This document shows positions 28,305 through 37,856 of a stretch of DNA of 64,000 nt, one piece after another. The notes under the pieces are model-generated. The model searched no databases. It had not been told where the DNA came from and saw only the letters and a list, made by a program, of their open reading frames with translations. Positions within the stretch are counted from its first letter, which is position 1. Each line of letters starts with the position of its first letter. This DNA is from Vibrio bivalvicida. Its GTDB lineage: Bacteria; Pseudomonadota; Gammaproteobacteria; Enterobacterales; Vibrionaceae. Position numbers and translations under genes: made by a program. Where the stretch lies: assembly GCF_001399455.2 (NCBI RefSeq), contig NZ_LLEI02000032.1, positions 310,001-374,000 on the forward strand, in the 5' to 3' direction.

Positions 28305-28889
28305 ATGGCATTTGAACTACCAGCTCTTCCTTACGCGAAAGACGCACTAGAACCACATATCTCAGCTGAAACTCTAGATTTCCACCACGGTAAGCACCAC
28401 AACACTTATGTTGTTAAGCTAAATGGTCTTATCCCTGGCACTGAGTTTGAAGGCAAATCTCTAGAAGAAATCATCAAGACTTCTACTGGTGGTGTATTTA
28501 ACAACGCTGCACAAATCTGGAACCACACTTTCTACTGGCACTGTCTAGCGCCGAACGCAGGTGGTCAGCCAACAGGTGCAGTAGCAGACGCTATCAACGC
28601 TGCATTCGGTTCGTTCGAAGAGTTCAAAGCGAAATTCACAGACTCTGCAATCAACAACTTCGGTTCTTCTTGGACTTGGCTTGTTAAGAAAGCGGATGGC
28701 TCTCTAGAAATTGTTAACACGTCTAACGCAGCAACACCTCTAACAGAAGAAGGGACAACTCCACTTCTTACTGTTGACCTGTGGGAACACGCTTACTACA
28801 TCGATTACCGTAACGTTCGTCCAGACTACATGAATGGGTTCTGGGCTCTAGTTAACTGGGACTTCGTTGCAGAAAACCTAGCAAAATAA
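28305..28889 (+). CDS. sodB: Iron superoxide dismutase
   Basis: Start at ATG 28305 ([20 protein letters not shown]), with GAGAATCGAGCA upstream. 194 residues, identical in length class to FeSOD. Metal ligands are His27, His in [10 protein letters not shown], and Asp/His in [11 protein letters not shown]; Fe-type residues [10 protein letters not shown] and the Gln-less N-terminal domain fit FeSOD rather than MnSOD. It dismutates cytoplasmic superoxide. Codon use is strongly biased, as expected for a highly expressed gene. Confidence 0.97.
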   Translation: MAFELPALPYAKDALEPHISAETLDFHHGKHHNTYVVKLNGLIPGTEFEGKSLEEIIKTSTGGVFNNAAQIWNHTFYWHCLAPNAGGQPTGAVADAINAAFGSFEEFKAKFTDSAINNFGSSWTWLVKKADGSLEIVNTSNAATPLTEEGTTPLLTVDLWEHAYYIDYRNVRPDYMNGFWALVNWDFVAENLAK

Positions 28890-28922
28890 TCCATTCCCCT
28901 AGGATTTAAAGTTTAGTCACTC

Positions 28923-28950
28923 AAAAGCCAGTATTTCGCTGGCTTTTTTC
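28923..28950 (+). terminator. Rho-independent terminator of sodB
   Basis: AAAGCCAG...CTGGCTTTTTT: a short GC stem with A/T extension and a T run. Confidence 0.85.
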
Positions 28951-29020
28951 TTTTCAAGCCATGATTTACCTAAAGTTTCTCACCATTAAGTCGCTATAAA
29001 AGCAACGAGCGAGGAACATC

Positions 29021-29524
29021 ATGCAAATTCATACATTAGACAAAGCAGCCATTATCAGCGAGCTTCAGTTTGGCACGGGTATTAACCATGCCGTGCATGA
29101 AGGACGCCGAGCTGACTTTGCTTTAATTCTGTCGATGTTTTCCGATGATGTGCGTGACAATACCCCACTTGAAAAGGTCGACGAAATCGATACCAGTGAA
29201 CAAGCACTGCGTAAAAGGTTTGAATTGCCACTACCCCAACAGCTTCGATCCGATCAAGGCTCTTATGACATTTCAGCAAATCAGGCCTCACTGTTCCATA
29301 ACTCGGGGCTACCGAGTACCAAGCTGAGTCATTATCTAGCACCTGATGCTTTAACATACCTACCTGAAGATACGCATAACATGCCGGAAGAGGTGTATCA
29401 CAATTTATCTGGTCATCAGCGCCGAGCACTGGGAGAGAAAGAACCAAAAGAATTGATACCTATCGATCTTTATAACCAGCTCATCAAAGCGCAACGCACC
29501 TTCCAGATCCAAACTCAAGTCTAA
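29021..29524 (+). CDS. VC2046/SO_2500 family protein of unknown function
   Basis: 167 residues, cytoplasmic by composition, no signal peptide. It starts MQIHTLDKAAIISELQFGTG and has the pattern INHAVHEGRRADFALILSMF. I recognise it as the conserved gammaproteobacterial family named after VC2046, located after sodB in Vibrio. No function is known. ATG is preceded by GCGAGGAAC. It has its own short upstream region after the sodB terminator. Confidence 0.75.
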   Translation: MQIHTLDKAAIISELQFGTGINHAVHEGRRADFALILSMFSDDVRDNTPLEKVDEIDTSEQALRKRFELPLPQQLRSDQGSYDISANQASLFHNSGLPSTKLSHYLAPDALTYLPEDTHNMPEEVYHNLSGHQRRALGEKEPKELIPIDLYNQLIKAQRTFQIQTQV

Positions 29525-29729
29525 TAGGATCGTTTTCGATCACACTTTTCGTGTCTCATTTTTCAGACTTGCTTAACAATTGACCTGCATAGTGTGAATA
29601 GCGCCAAATAATCGAACATTGTCATACTGAGCGAAGAGTTATTTGACGTTATTCACAACTAAAACACAGCTAATCTACCATGCTATGTGGACATCTTTTA
29701 GAGCATGCATTGCTTATGGGGGTAAGCCA

Positions 29730-30392
29730 ATGGATATAAAAAATGCTGTAATTTTAGTGACATCTGCCGGTTCTCAAATCGGTAGCACTCTCGCTTATCA
29801 TTTTGCTTCGCTTGGTGCGACGTTGGTATTGTGTGACAGAAAAACTCCACAACTTACTCAGACCTATCAGCAGTGCAAAGAGATATCAGACAGCGTCTAT
29901 CAGTGCCCTATAGATGATCACTCACTCAGTTCTATCCAATACTTATTCACATTTATGGATCAAACTATCAAGCGCTCCCCCGACGTTTTGATCAACACGC
30001 TAACCGCAGAGGCAATGCCCAACATTTTTGATCACCACGGCAGTGATTTATTTACCCAGAGACTATCTTTAATGGCTGCAACACTGTTTAGCTTTGGTCA
30101 GGCAACCGCGGAAAGAATGCGAGAAGAGAAAAAGAATGGTGTAATAGTTAATGTCATTTCCCATCCAGACTATCAAGACATGTCCGGCTTCGACAATGCA
30201 ACATCAATGGTGGCAGGATTTACCCAAAGTTGGGCAAAAGAGTTAACGCCTTTTAATATTCGTGTCGGTGGTGTCGTCCCAGCAATTGAGCATGACAGCT
30301 CTCACTGGGCAGAAGTGCAAGATGAGTTAATTCGCAATACTGAGTATATTGTCTCTAATGATTACTTTAGTGGCAGAGTAATGGCGGCGTAA
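29730..30392 (+). CDS. SDR-fold protein with degenerate active site
   Basis: Start placed at ATG 29730 (MDIKNAVILVTSAGSQIGST), where GGGGGTAAG provides a ribosome-binding site; the longer frame upstream has no such support. 220 residues. The cofactor motif is TSAGSQIG instead of TGxxxGIG, and the typical Tyr-x3-Lys is not evident (GFDNATSMVAGFTQSWAKEL), so it may be a non-catalytic or divergent short-chain dehydrogenase. It sits in the conserved block between the VC2046-type gene and the phosphatase gene. Confidence 0.7.
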   Translation: MDIKNAVILVTSAGSQIGSTLAYHFASLGATLVLCDRKTPQLTQTYQQCKEISDSVYQCPIDDHSLSSIQYLFTFMDQTIKRSPDVLINTLTAEAMPNIFDHHGSDLFTQRLSLMAATLFSFGQATAERMREEKKNGVIVNVISHPDYQDMSGFDNATSMVAGFTQSWAKELTPFNIRVGGVVPAIEHDSSHWAEVQDELIRNTEYIVSNDYFSGRVMAA

Positions 30393-30416
30393 CAACCTTT
30401 CCGCCATTATCCGGTA

Positions 30417-30866
30417 TTAAAGCGACTTCAATACGTTCTCTGAAGCTTCTTCAATAAGATCCAATACTAGCTCGAAACCGCTATCCCCACCGTAATAAGG
30501 GTCGGGGATTTCGTCGTATTCAGTGTCAGAAAACTCAAGAAACAGTTTGATTTTGTACTGTACACGTTGCGGGCAACGGGCAATAAGATCAGCAAAGTTA
30601 TCTCTATCTGCCGCTAAAATTAGGTCAAAGTTGTCAAAGTCACTACTTACCACTTTGCGTGAACGGATTCCTTTGAATGAATAACCTCGGCGCTCCCCTG
30701 CAGCTTTCGCTCTTGAATCCGGCGGATTGCCTTGGTGATAGCCGATAGTACCCGCGGAGTCTACTTCAACAGAGATTCCTAATTGCTCTGATTTTGCTCT
30801 TAGAATAGCTTCACCCGTAGGCGAGCGACAAATATTCCCCATACAAACAACCAATAGCTTCTTCAT
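30417..30866 (-). CDS. Low-molecular-weight protein tyrosine phosphatase
   Basis: 149 residues. The P-loop CMGNICRSP has the nucleophile Cys8 and Arg14, and the general acid Asp lies in EIPDPYYGG (about residue 120). The enzyme hydrolyses phosphotyrosine in the cytoplasm. In capsule loci such proteins pair with a tyrosine kinase, but no kinase or polysaccharide gene is here, so this is a stand-alone member. Converges with the SDR-like gene and is divergent from cobO. Confidence 0.92.
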   Translation of the reverse strand: MKKLLVVCMGNICRSPTGEAILRAKSEQLGISVEVDSAGTIGYHQGNPPDSRAKAAGERRGYSFKGIRSRKVVSSDFDNFDLILAADRDNFADLIARCPQRVQYKIKLFLEFSDTEYDEIPDPYYGGDSGFELVLDLIEEASENVLKSL

Positions 30867-30977
30867 TTCCTATTCAGCCTCTATTTCTAACTGCTTTCCC
30901 ATGAAAATCATAGGTTTTTGCCATACTGTGAATGGGCTATCATAGACACAGAATTATTGAATAAAAAAGGATTTACC

Positions 30978-31583
30978 ATGACCTCTGAAACCAATAAAGA
31001 AGTGCGTCACAAAGAGCGACAGCAAAAAGTGAAAGAGCAAGTAGATGCTCGAATTGCTGCTGCTCAAGAAGAAAAAGGTCTATTCCTCGTCATTACTGGT
31101 AACGGTAAAGGTAAATCTACCTCTGGTTTTGGCACCATTGCTCGCGCTGTCGGGCATGGTTTGAAATGTTCTGTCGCTCAATTTATTAAAGGGACATGGG
31201 ACAATGGTGAACGTAACCTGCTTGAAAAGCTCGGGGTTGAGTTTCAAGTGATGGGTACGGGATTTACTTGGGAAACTCAAAGTAAAGCGCGAGACACCGA
31301 AGCGGCACAAAAAGTGTGGCAAGAGTGTAAGCGTATGCTGCAAGACAAGTCGATTGATGTCGTGCTGTTTGATGAGATGACCTATATGGTCAATTACGGT
31401 TACATTGAGTTAGATGAATTAGTTGAGGCGTTGAACCATCGCCCTAAAATGCAATCAGTAATTATCACCGGGCGTGGCGCTCATCGCACCTTAACTGAGA
31501 TGGCCGACACCGTATCTGAAGTGCGTAACGTCAAGCATGCTTTTGAGTCAGGCGTAAAAGCTCTCAAAGGTGTAGATTGGTAA
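30978..31583 (+). CDS. cobO: Cob(I)yrinic acid a,c-diamide adenosyltransferase
   Basis: Start at ATG 30978 with AAAAAGGA upstream. 201 residues. The P-loop GNGKGKSTSGFGTIARAVGHG, and VLFDEMTYMVNYGYI identify the BtuR/CobO/CobP family, which adenosylates corrinoids. The 3' end (codons for KGVDW plus stop) and the following hairpin are repeated 6.2 kb downstream at 37791-37847, marking cobO as the insertion point of an island. Also known as btuR. Confidence 0.94.
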   Translation: MTSETNKEVRHKERQQKVKEQVDARIAAAQEEKGLFLVITGNGKGKSTSGFGTIARAVGHGLKCSVAQFIKGTWDNGERNLLEKLGVEFQVMGTGFTWETQSKARDTEAAQKVWQECKRMLQDKSIDVVLFDEMTYMVNYGYIELDELVEALNHRPKMQSVIITGRGAHRTLTEMADTVSEVRNVKHAFESGVKALKGVDW

Positions 31584-31622
31584 CCTGTTTTTGGCCACTA
31601 GAGACTCGCTGTTCTAGTGGCT
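31566..31622. repeat. Direct repeat, left copy: 3' end of cobO plus hairpin (putative attL)
   Basis: 57 bases spanning the last five codons and stop of cobO and a 28-base inverted repeat (GCCACTAGA/TCTAGTGGC, ten-base loop). The copy at 37791-37847 agrees at 53 of 57 positions with no gaps. Similarity ends abruptly on both sides. Confidence 0.85.
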
Positions 31623-31660
31623 ACTAATTTGATGCCAATGTCCTACTTACTAATATTATT

Positions 31661-32709
31661 GGCTTTGTTGCGTAATTCAGACAGAAAGCCAACCCACTCG
31701 AAATTGAGCAACTCTTAAACAACACACTGAGTTTCAGGCATACCAAGTCCTGTAAGCTTGTTCAGCGCTTTAATCATGGCGTAGGTTTCGCCAACCTGAG
31801 CATTATCGTTTCTCAGGCTTAACCTCCCACCTAGCAACTGCTTCACACAATACATGGCTATTTCAGAAAGAGAACGCTTGTGATAACCATACGGCTTTTT
31901 CCACTGCTTGTTGAAACCGTAGAACTTTTGGCAACCCACTGCTAAATTGCGAGGATGTCCTTGTTCCCAGAAGGCAACCCCTTCTCTTGGTGAGATGGAA
32001 CAGCTCGCTTAATCCGTATGGCATTATGGCAATTCCTTGTGTCGTAAGCACCATCTCCAGATATCTCGATGATTCGCTGACGTGTTTGCTTGAGCAAATT
32101 AGGAAGGACTTCTGCATCAGTGACATTGGATAAACTCAGTTCTGCAGCGACTATCTCGTGAGTGCAGGTGTCGACTGCTAAATGCAACTTTCTCCAGACT
32201 CTACGCTTTCCATCAATACCTTGCTTTTTGACCTTCCATTTACCTTCGCCATAAACCTTGAGACCAGTAGCATCAATGGCCAGATGCTGTATCGCACCTC
32301 TGGTTCTTGTCTTAAATGAAACCTCAACCTGCTTAGCTCTTCGACTGATGCAACTGTAATGTGGACAGGTAAGAGGAATATAGGCCAACTTAAACAGGGA
32401 ATCGATGAAGCCTTGCAACGCTCTCAGAGGCATTGAGAAAATTCGTTTCACCATCAGCGCGGTTGTAATGGCTAGGTCGCTGAATCGACGAGGCCTACCG
32501 CTCTTATTCTGTTTGCTGTGCTTCCATTCTCTTATAGCATCTTCATCAATCCAGAAGGTGAGAGAACCACGGTTGATTAGGGCTTTGTGTACTGTTTCGA
32601 GTTAGTTGTTTTGTAACGAGGTTTTGGCATAGGACTACGATAATTAACTGATGTAGCCGATCAGATCGTAAGTTCCTGATTTAGTTCCATCGAATTACGC
32701 AACAAAGCC
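31661..32709 (-). mobile_element. IS5-family (IS903-like) insertion sequence, copy 1, decayed
   Basis: 1049 bases bounded by perfect 18-base inverted ends GGCTTTGTTGCGTAATTC. The ends begin GGCTTTGTTG, as in the IS903 group. Flanking nine-base sequences (AATATTATT left, TAGCCTTCC right) do not form a target duplication. The transposase is frameshifted. Confidence 0.88.
31715..32630 (-). pseudogene. Frameshifted IS5-family transposase, copy 1
   Basis: The reading frame starts at ATG 32630 (MPKPRYKTTNSKQYTK) and meets a stop after a one-base loss near 32582. It continues in another frame (RGSLTFWIDEDAIREW, then AIQHLAIDATGLKVYGEGKW and ISGDGAYDTRNCHNAIRIKR), and shifts again near 31990 before a C-terminal part (KKPYGYHKRSLSE...GMPETQ). 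DDE-type residues can be traced (IDATGLK; AVDTCTHEI). It cannot make a full transposase unless frameshifting occurs. Confidence 0.85.
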
Positions 32710-32736
32710 TAGCCTTCCCGTTGTTTTTCGTTGACG

Positions 32737-33561
32737 CTAACGTAATATATTATACTTGTCTAAAATTTCATCAGTTACAGGAGCTGGACTTAATTGGTAT
32801 TTTAACAAAATGCTGTAGTAATTGGGGTTAGTCGACATGTAATTAAGTAAACTACGATTGAATCTTCGAATAAAGTCTTGACTCACATAGCTTTTAGAAA
32901 AAGCAATAAAATACAATACATCTCTGTGATTAAAACTATAAGTAATATTACCAAGACCTAACGTCTTAGCTTTAAACTCTCCAACATCTCGATTGCTGTA
33001 GTATGCATCGACTCTATTTTTGTCTAGTAGATGAATGAGTTTTTCAGATACATCTGTTTGTTCTGCGATATCAAAAGGTTTGTAACCCAACTTAACTATC
33101 TCTTGCTGTAAGGTGAGCAACGATGAGAATGTGTTTGAAGGACTAAACACGGCGACCGTGAGATTTTGTAAGTCGCTTAAGCTTTTAATCGGTTGCATCA
33201 CATCTTTGTTAATAAAAAAACCGTACTCAGATACAATGATTGGCACAGAAAAAAAATATTTCGATACTCGTTGCTTATTCCACCCCATAGGGAAAATAGC
33301 CGTTGCTTGACCTGTGTTAACTAGCATTTTTGCTCTTCGGTTCGGCCAATACCCAATTTCACAACCAATAACTAATTGAACACATACATCATTTACTATC
33401 TCCACAAATGGACCAATAGGCTTATCATCAATCGCTGGCATCGAGTATGGAGGAAAACCAAATGTTACCATCTCTATCTTGCTATGTGCAGGTGTAATAA
33501 CACCAAAACTAAGAAAGGTCGCAGTTACCCAGCAGATACTAAACCGAATGAACATTAACAT
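32737..33561 (-). CDS. Orphan periplasmic solute-binding protein (SBP family 3-like), island copy 1
   Basis: 274 residues with a signal peptide (to about residue 27, ITPAHSK). It resembles transporter substrate-binding proteins of the amino-acid type: FGFPPYSMPAIDDKPIGPFV, PMGWNKQRVSKYFFSVPIIV, FSPSNTFSSL and RVDAYYSN. No ABC permease or ATPase is nearby. It starts three bases after the chemoreceptor gene on the same strand, which suggests a ligand-presenting partner for that receptor. It is clearly paralogous to the protein at 36767-37579. Confidence 0.85.
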   Translation of the reverse strand: MLMFIRFSICWVTATFLSFGVITPAHSKIEMVTFGFPPYSMPAIDDKPIGPFVEIVNDVCVQLVIGCEIGYWPNRRAKMLVNTGQATAIFPMGWNKQRVSKYFFSVPIIVSEYGFFINKDVMQPIKSLSDLQNLTVAVFSPSNTFSSLLTLQQEIVKLGYKPFDIAEQTDVSEKLIHLLDKNRVDAYYSNRDVGEFKAKTLGLGNITYSFNHRDVLYFIAFSKSYVSQDFIRRFNRSLLNYMSTNPNYYSILLKYQLSPAPVTDEILDKYNILR

Positions 33562-33564
33562 GTC

Positions 33565-35460
33565 TCAAGACAGCTTAAATTGAGAAAGTAGCACGTTCAA
33601 TTTATTAGAAAGTGCAGAAAGTTGGCTGGATTGGTCCACACCTTTTCGAGACTCTATCATAAACGAATCCGCCACTTCTCTAATAGCATCTGTGTTTCTT
33701 CCTATTTCATCGGTCACTGATGTCTGCTCTTCAGCTGCGGTGGCAATCTGAATAGACATATCACTTATTTGACTTATTGCCATTGCTATCTCACTGAATG
33801 CATCGTTAGCATTCTGAGCATCACCTACACTGGTTACAGCCAGCTCATGGCACCCTGCCATAACATCCACAGCAGCTTGGGTTGTGGTTTTGAGCGTCGT
33901 AATCATAGCTGTAATTTCTTCGGTTGATTTATGTGTACGTTGAGAGAGAATCCTAACCTCATCTGCAACAACTGCGAACCCGCGCCCCTGTTCACCAGCA
34001 CGAGCAGCCTCGATCGCTGCGTTTAGTGCAAGCAAATTAGTTTGTTCAGCAATATCACTGATTGTGCCAACGATTGTGTTGATGTCCTGACCGTGAGCAC
34101 TCAACTTACTGATAATCTCCGTTGCATCATTTACTTGGGATGATAGGCTCTCAATTGAACCTTGACAGGTTTTTGCCATATCTTGACCTTTAGAGCTTAC
34201 TAAAACAGTGTTGGCAGAAGCATTAGCCGTTTGTTCACAGTTGTTTGCGATTTCTTGTGTCGCAGAAGCCATCTCGGTCACTGCTGTAGCAACCATCGTT
34301 ACTTCGTCTTGTTGGGACTTTGCCTGTATTTCTTGCTTAGATGCCGCTGTGGCGATACTTCTAGATTGGATGTTCACCTGCTCAGTCACATTACGCACCT
34401 CACTCAACAGGTTTTGAAGCTGACCCACAAAAAGATTGAAGTTCTCTGCGAGCAGCCCTACTTCATCATGACTGACTACCTTGATACGTTGAGTCAGGTC
34501 TCCCCCACCTTTGGAGATTGTTTTTAATGCTGAAGACACCGTTAACAAGTTGGTAAATAAAGCTTTAATCAAAGGAGTGACAACAGTGATAGTGATGACA
34601 ATCAATGCGGAAGCTGCCAATAGTGAGAACATAGCTAAGTCTCGGATCGGACGTAAGAGCACGTCTTCTTTTCCCGCCATAACAATTAGCCAGTTTGACG
34701 CTGGGATAGGACGAGTCGTAACGAGGTAGTTTGTATCAGATAACTTGACAGTGGGGAGATGGTTTTGGCTCCTTGAACTAGAAAGTTGGTCAAACGAAAG
34801 GTTGGCATTGAGCGAATCGTACGGTTGGTTGCGTAGTTTTTCATTTGGGTGTGCAATTATCACACCATCGTCTGACAAAATAAATGCAATGCCTTCACCT
34901 GGGACATCCATATCTGACACATCTTGAGTGAGCTTGCTTAGACTAACACTTGCTCCTACAACTCCGATAAAACTACCATCAACATGCAAAGACTTTGCAA
35001 TGGTTACTGTTAACTTACCAGAAGAGGCTGCAATAAATGGCTTAGTCACCACAATGTCACTGGAGTTGCTTGCGAGTTTATACCAGCTTCTCACCCGTGG
35101 GTCGTATCCTGATACAGTGTTTAAGCCTGTATTTCGGTACATGTCACCGTTAGCTAAACCGAGGTAAACTAGATCAAACTCTGCAGCCTGCTTTGCTTGC
35201 TCCAAGTGGCGTAAGATATCTTCGTTGTCTCTGCTGTTGGAGAGCGCATTAGTAAGCGCAGAGATAGATAGTTTTCTGCTTTCTAACCAGTTTCCAATAT
35301 CTCGAGCTGCTAATTGGCTGTAATTGTAAGCATTTGACGAAATCATTTTTTGTGTTTCGTCTGTAACCTTGAAGAATGAAATAGCTGTTAAAACAACAGT
35401 ATTTAGCGCTAGAGCTAGGCCAAACGCTATCGCCACCTTGTGAGCAAGTTTTAGTTTCAT
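33565..35460 (-). CDS. Methyl-accepting chemotaxis protein with dCache sensor
   Basis: 631 residues. TM1 at about 10-30; periplasmic double Cache domain about 35-270 ([34 protein letters not shown]); TM2 about 275-297; HAMP about 298-350; cytoplasmic signalling hairpin with tip [26 protein letters not shown] sequence at about 465-490. The Cache motif keeps YDPRVRSWY (Arg124, Trp126) of the amino-acid-sensing subgroup, but the expected Tyr is Phe142 and the key Asp is Ser171, so ordinary amino-acid sensing is doubtful. No C-terminal CheR-tethering pentapeptide. The partner binding protein follows at three bases. Confidence 0.95.
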   Translation of the reverse strand: MKLKLAHKVAIAFGLALALNTVVLTAISFFKVTDETQKMISSNAYNYSQLAARDIGNWLESRKLSISALTNALSNSRDNEDILRHLEQAKQAAEFDLVYLGLANGDMYRNTGLNTVSGYDPRVRSWYKLASNSSDIVVTKPFIAASSGKLTVTIAKSLHVDGSFIGVVGASVSLSKLTQDVSDMDVPGEGIAFILSDDGVIIAHPNEKLRNQPYDSLNANLSFDQLSSSRSQNHLPTVKLSDTNYLVTTRPIPASNWLIVMAGKEDVLLRPIRDLAMFSLLAASALIVITITVVTPLIKALFTNLLTVSSALKTISKGGGDLTQRIKVVSHDEVGLLAENFNLFVGQLQNLLSEVRNVTEQVNIQSRSIATAASKQEIQAKSQQDEVTMVATAVTEMASATQEIANNCEQTANASANTVLVSSKGQDMAKTCQGSIESLSSQVNDATEIISKLSAHGQDINTIVGTISDIAEQTNLLALNAAIEAARAGEQGRGFAVVADEVRILSQRTHKSTEEITAMITTLKTTTQAAVDVMAGCHELAVTSVGDAQNANDAFSEIAMAISQISDMSIQIATAAEEQTSVTDEIGRNTDAIREVADSFMIESRKGVDQSSQLSALSNKLNVLLSQFKLS

Positions 35461-35575
35461 GTTTGCTTTTAACCTTCAATAATGACTAAATTAATAATTA
35501 ACTTAAAAGCGTAAGAACACAAGGAGCAGATTTTTAGCTAGTTTAAATGCCAAAATGCACAAGTTGATTGAATAA

Positions 35576-35670
35576 GGTGAAAAGATTACTACGGTGTTAA
35601 ATTTCATCAACGACATTTCTAAGCAAATCAATTTACTGGCATTGAATGCAGCGACAGAGGCGGTACGAGC
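35576..35670 (+). pseudogene. Fragment of a second chemoreceptor gene cut by IS copy 2
   Basis: In frame from 35576 the sequence reads KITTVLNFINDISKQINLLA, then LNAATEAVRA, the hairpin tip of a chemoreceptor signalling domain (compare the intact [19 protein letters not shown]). It stops exactly at the left end of IS copy 2 at 35671, and a stop codon (35573) precedes it. No continuation was found beyond the right end of the IS at 36685. Confidence 0.8.
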
Positions 35671-36685
35671 GGCTTTGTTGCTTAATTCAGAGATAAGATA
35701 TACCTACACCATGAGTGCTTAATTCTTAAACCATATACTGAGTTTCAGGCATACCAATCCCTGTAAGCTTTTTCAACGCTTTGATCATGGCGTTAGTCTC
35801 ACCAACCTGAGCGTTGTAATTTCTTAGGCTTAATTTTCCACCCAACATTGCTGTCTCTGATAGCGAGCGCTTATGATAGCCATATCGCTTTTTCCATTTC
35901 TTGTTGGAACCGTGAAGTTTCTGGCAACCTACTGCTAAATTACGAGGGTGTCCATGCTCCCAGAAGACGGCTCCTTCTCGGGGTGGGATGAGTGGGACCG
36001 CTCGCTTGATTCGTATAGCATCGTAGCAATTCCTTGTGTCATAAGCCCATCACCTGATATCTCAAGTATTGTACGACGTGTCGACTTAAGTAAGTTGGAG
36101 AGCACTTCGGCATCGGTTACATTAGATAAACTCAGCTCTGCCGCGACTATTTTGTGGGTGCTGGTATCCACTGTAATATGCAGCTTACGCCAGACTCTAC
36201 GCTTCCCATCAGTACCATGCTTCTTAACCTTCCATTCACCTTCGCCATAAACCTTGAGAGCAGTGGCATCAATGGCTAGGTGTTGTATTGCACCCGTAGT
36301 TTTGGGTTTAAATGAAACCTCAACTTCCTTAGCTCGACGACTTACACAGGTGTAATATGGACAAACTAGCGGGATGTTAACGAGCTTAAATACTGAGTCC
36401 CAAAAACCTTGTAGCGCTCTCAATGGTATAGAGAAAATGTGTTTCACCATCAGTGCGGTAGTAATGGCTAAGTAGTCGAATCGGTGAGGTCTACCACGCT
36501 GTTTTGCTTCCACTCAACTATCGCTTCCTCATTAATCCAAAAGGTCAAAGAGCCACGGTTTATTGTACTGATTATAATTAGTTGTTTTGTAACGAGGTTT
36601 TGGTATGAAGCTAAGACGATTAATGGGTGTAACCGATCAGATCGTGGCTTCTTAATTTAGTTCCATCGATTTAAGCAACAAAGCC
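35671..36685 (-). mobile_element. IS5-family (IS903-like) insertion sequence, copy 2, decayed
   Basis: 1015 bases with inverted ends GGCTTTGTTGCTTAATTC / GGCTTTGTTGCTTAAATC (17 of 18). Same element type and orientation as copy 1 but with internal deletions. Flanks GGTACGAGC and AATCTAACA are not a target duplication, nor do outer flanks of the two copies match. Confidence 0.86.
35726..36606 (-). pseudogene. Degraded IS5-family transposase, copy 2
   Basis: Homologous to copy 1. The start codon has become ATA (36604-36606), the N-terminal part (INRGSLTFWINEEAIVEWKQ) is out of frame with the middle (AIQHLAIDATALKVYGEGEW), and a single-base loss at GGTGATGGG shifts the frame after ISGDG near 36050. 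About six codons are missing relative to copy 1 before LGGKLSLRN. It is not functional. Confidence 0.85.
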
Positions 36686-36766
36686 AATCTAACATTGCGA
36701 ACTTTGGTAGCAAGAATGTTATGTACTATTGTTTTAGTATCTTTACATATTGAAGGCAGCTAAATT

Positions 36767-37579
36767 ATGAACTCTGTTTTTTGTTTAAGCCGAATATTAT
36801 CTAGCGCTCTGTTGGTGTTTCCTTTCTCTATCAACGCTCTCGAATTTTCCTCTTTTCCGTTCCCTCCATTTGTACAGCAAACTGACAAAAATATCATTTC
36901 AGGACCTTTTAAAGATATGGTTTCCGACATATGTAAGGAGATGAAAGAACAATGCACTTTTAAATTGGTACCGAATAAGCGTTCAAAATTGATGGTTCTA
37001 AATGGGGATGTAGATGCCGGTTTTCCTTATGGTTGGAACAAAGAAAGAAGCAATACTTTCTACTTTTCAATCCCTTTTATGGTATCAGAGTACGGTTTTT
37101 TTGTGCCATTATCGAAGGCGGGTAAAATATTAAAATTAGCTGATATCCAAGGCTTTAGAGTGGGAGTTTTTGGCCCTTCAAATACTTCTAAATCTCTCGA
37201 GGAAATTCAAAAAACTATGCTTGCGCAAGGTTTAAAACCAATAACAATTGACATGAAAACTGACGCTACGGGGAACCTAACACGAATGTTAGCCACTGGA
37301 CGGATTGATGCTTATTACAGTAATAAATCAGTGGCATTATATCGAGCAAAAGAATATAACGTATCCAATATACATTATGCCTTTTCCAATAAACAAGTTA
37401 CATACTTTGTTGCTTTTCCTAAAGAGACTACAGACGTCGATTTAGTGAAGAAATTCAATGGCGCAGCATTGAATGTATTTTCTAGAGAAAATTATTTGGA
37501 GGATAAATTGGCTCCTTGGGGAATATCTCTACCGCATCTAAATCAGGAAATATTAGATCAATACAATATAATTAAGTGA
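36767..37579 (+). CDS. Orphan periplasmic solute-binding protein (SBP family 3-like), island copy 2
   Basis: 270 residues, signal peptide to about residue 24 (FPFSINA). It shares a set of blocks with the protein at 32737-33561: SGPFKDMVSDICKEM, PYGWNKERSNTFYFSIPFMV, SEYGFF, FGPSNTSKSL, RIDAYYSNKS and a C-terminal EILDQYNIIK. The gene is visibly AT-rich compared with the core genes around it and stands alone between IS copy 2 and the right repeat. No transporter genes accompany it. Confidence 0.84.
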   Translation: MNSVFCLSRILSSALLVFPFSINALEFSSFPFPPFVQQTDKNIISGPFKDMVSDICKEMKEQCTFKLVPNKRSKLMVLNGDVDAGFPYGWNKERSNTFYFSIPFMVSEYGFFVPLSKAGKILKLADIQGFRVGVFGPSNTSKSLEEIQKTMLAQGLKPITIDMKTDATGNLTRMLATGRIDAYYSNKSVALYRAKEYNVSNIHYAFSNKQVTYFVAFPKETTDVDLVKKFNGAALNVFSRENYLEDKLAPWGISLPHLNQEILDQYNIIK

Positions 37580-37590
37580 CCTGAGCGTGG

Positions 37591-37627
37591 AGAAAAGTGT
37601 CCAACCATTGGGGGCCACTTCTCTTTT
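37591..37627 (+). terminator. Probable terminator of the second binding-protein gene
   Basis: AGAAAAGTG...CACTTCTCT stem with one mismatch, followed by TTTT, twelve bases after the stop. Confidence 0.6.
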
Positions 37628-37790
37628 AAATATGCGTACAACAAATATATCAATTGCAGTAATCACTATCACGACTCGCAAATAGAATTACTTTTTTGTA
37701 ATTGTGATATTTTGTCCAGCTTAAGTAGTTAAAGCTTTAACCGACTAATGTACTGTCCTATACAATTGGCAATGACTATGTACATGTTGA

Positions 37791-37847
37791 AAAGGTGTTG
37801 ATTGGTAACCTGCTTTTAGCCACTAGAGACTCACTGTTCTAGTGGCT
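37791..37847. repeat. Direct repeat, right copy (putative attR)
   Basis: Matches 31566-31622 at 53 of 57 bases. It still spells the KGVDW-stop end of CobO (one change is synonymous) and conserves both hairpin arms perfectly, with differences lying in the loop and the T-rich leader. The 37628-37790 stretch before it shows no gene. Confidence 0.85.
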
Positions 37848-37856
37848 GCACCTATA

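Noticed and set aside
31594..31621. The cobO-end hairpin as an ordinary intrinsic terminator
   Set aside because: The T run lies before the stem on the plus strand and no T run follows on either strand, so I list it as part of the repeat rather than as a terminator.
31661..36685. The two IS copies as arms of an active composite transposon
   Set aside because: Both transposases are frameshifted, the outer flanking nine-base sequences do not match, and neither copy has its own target duplication.
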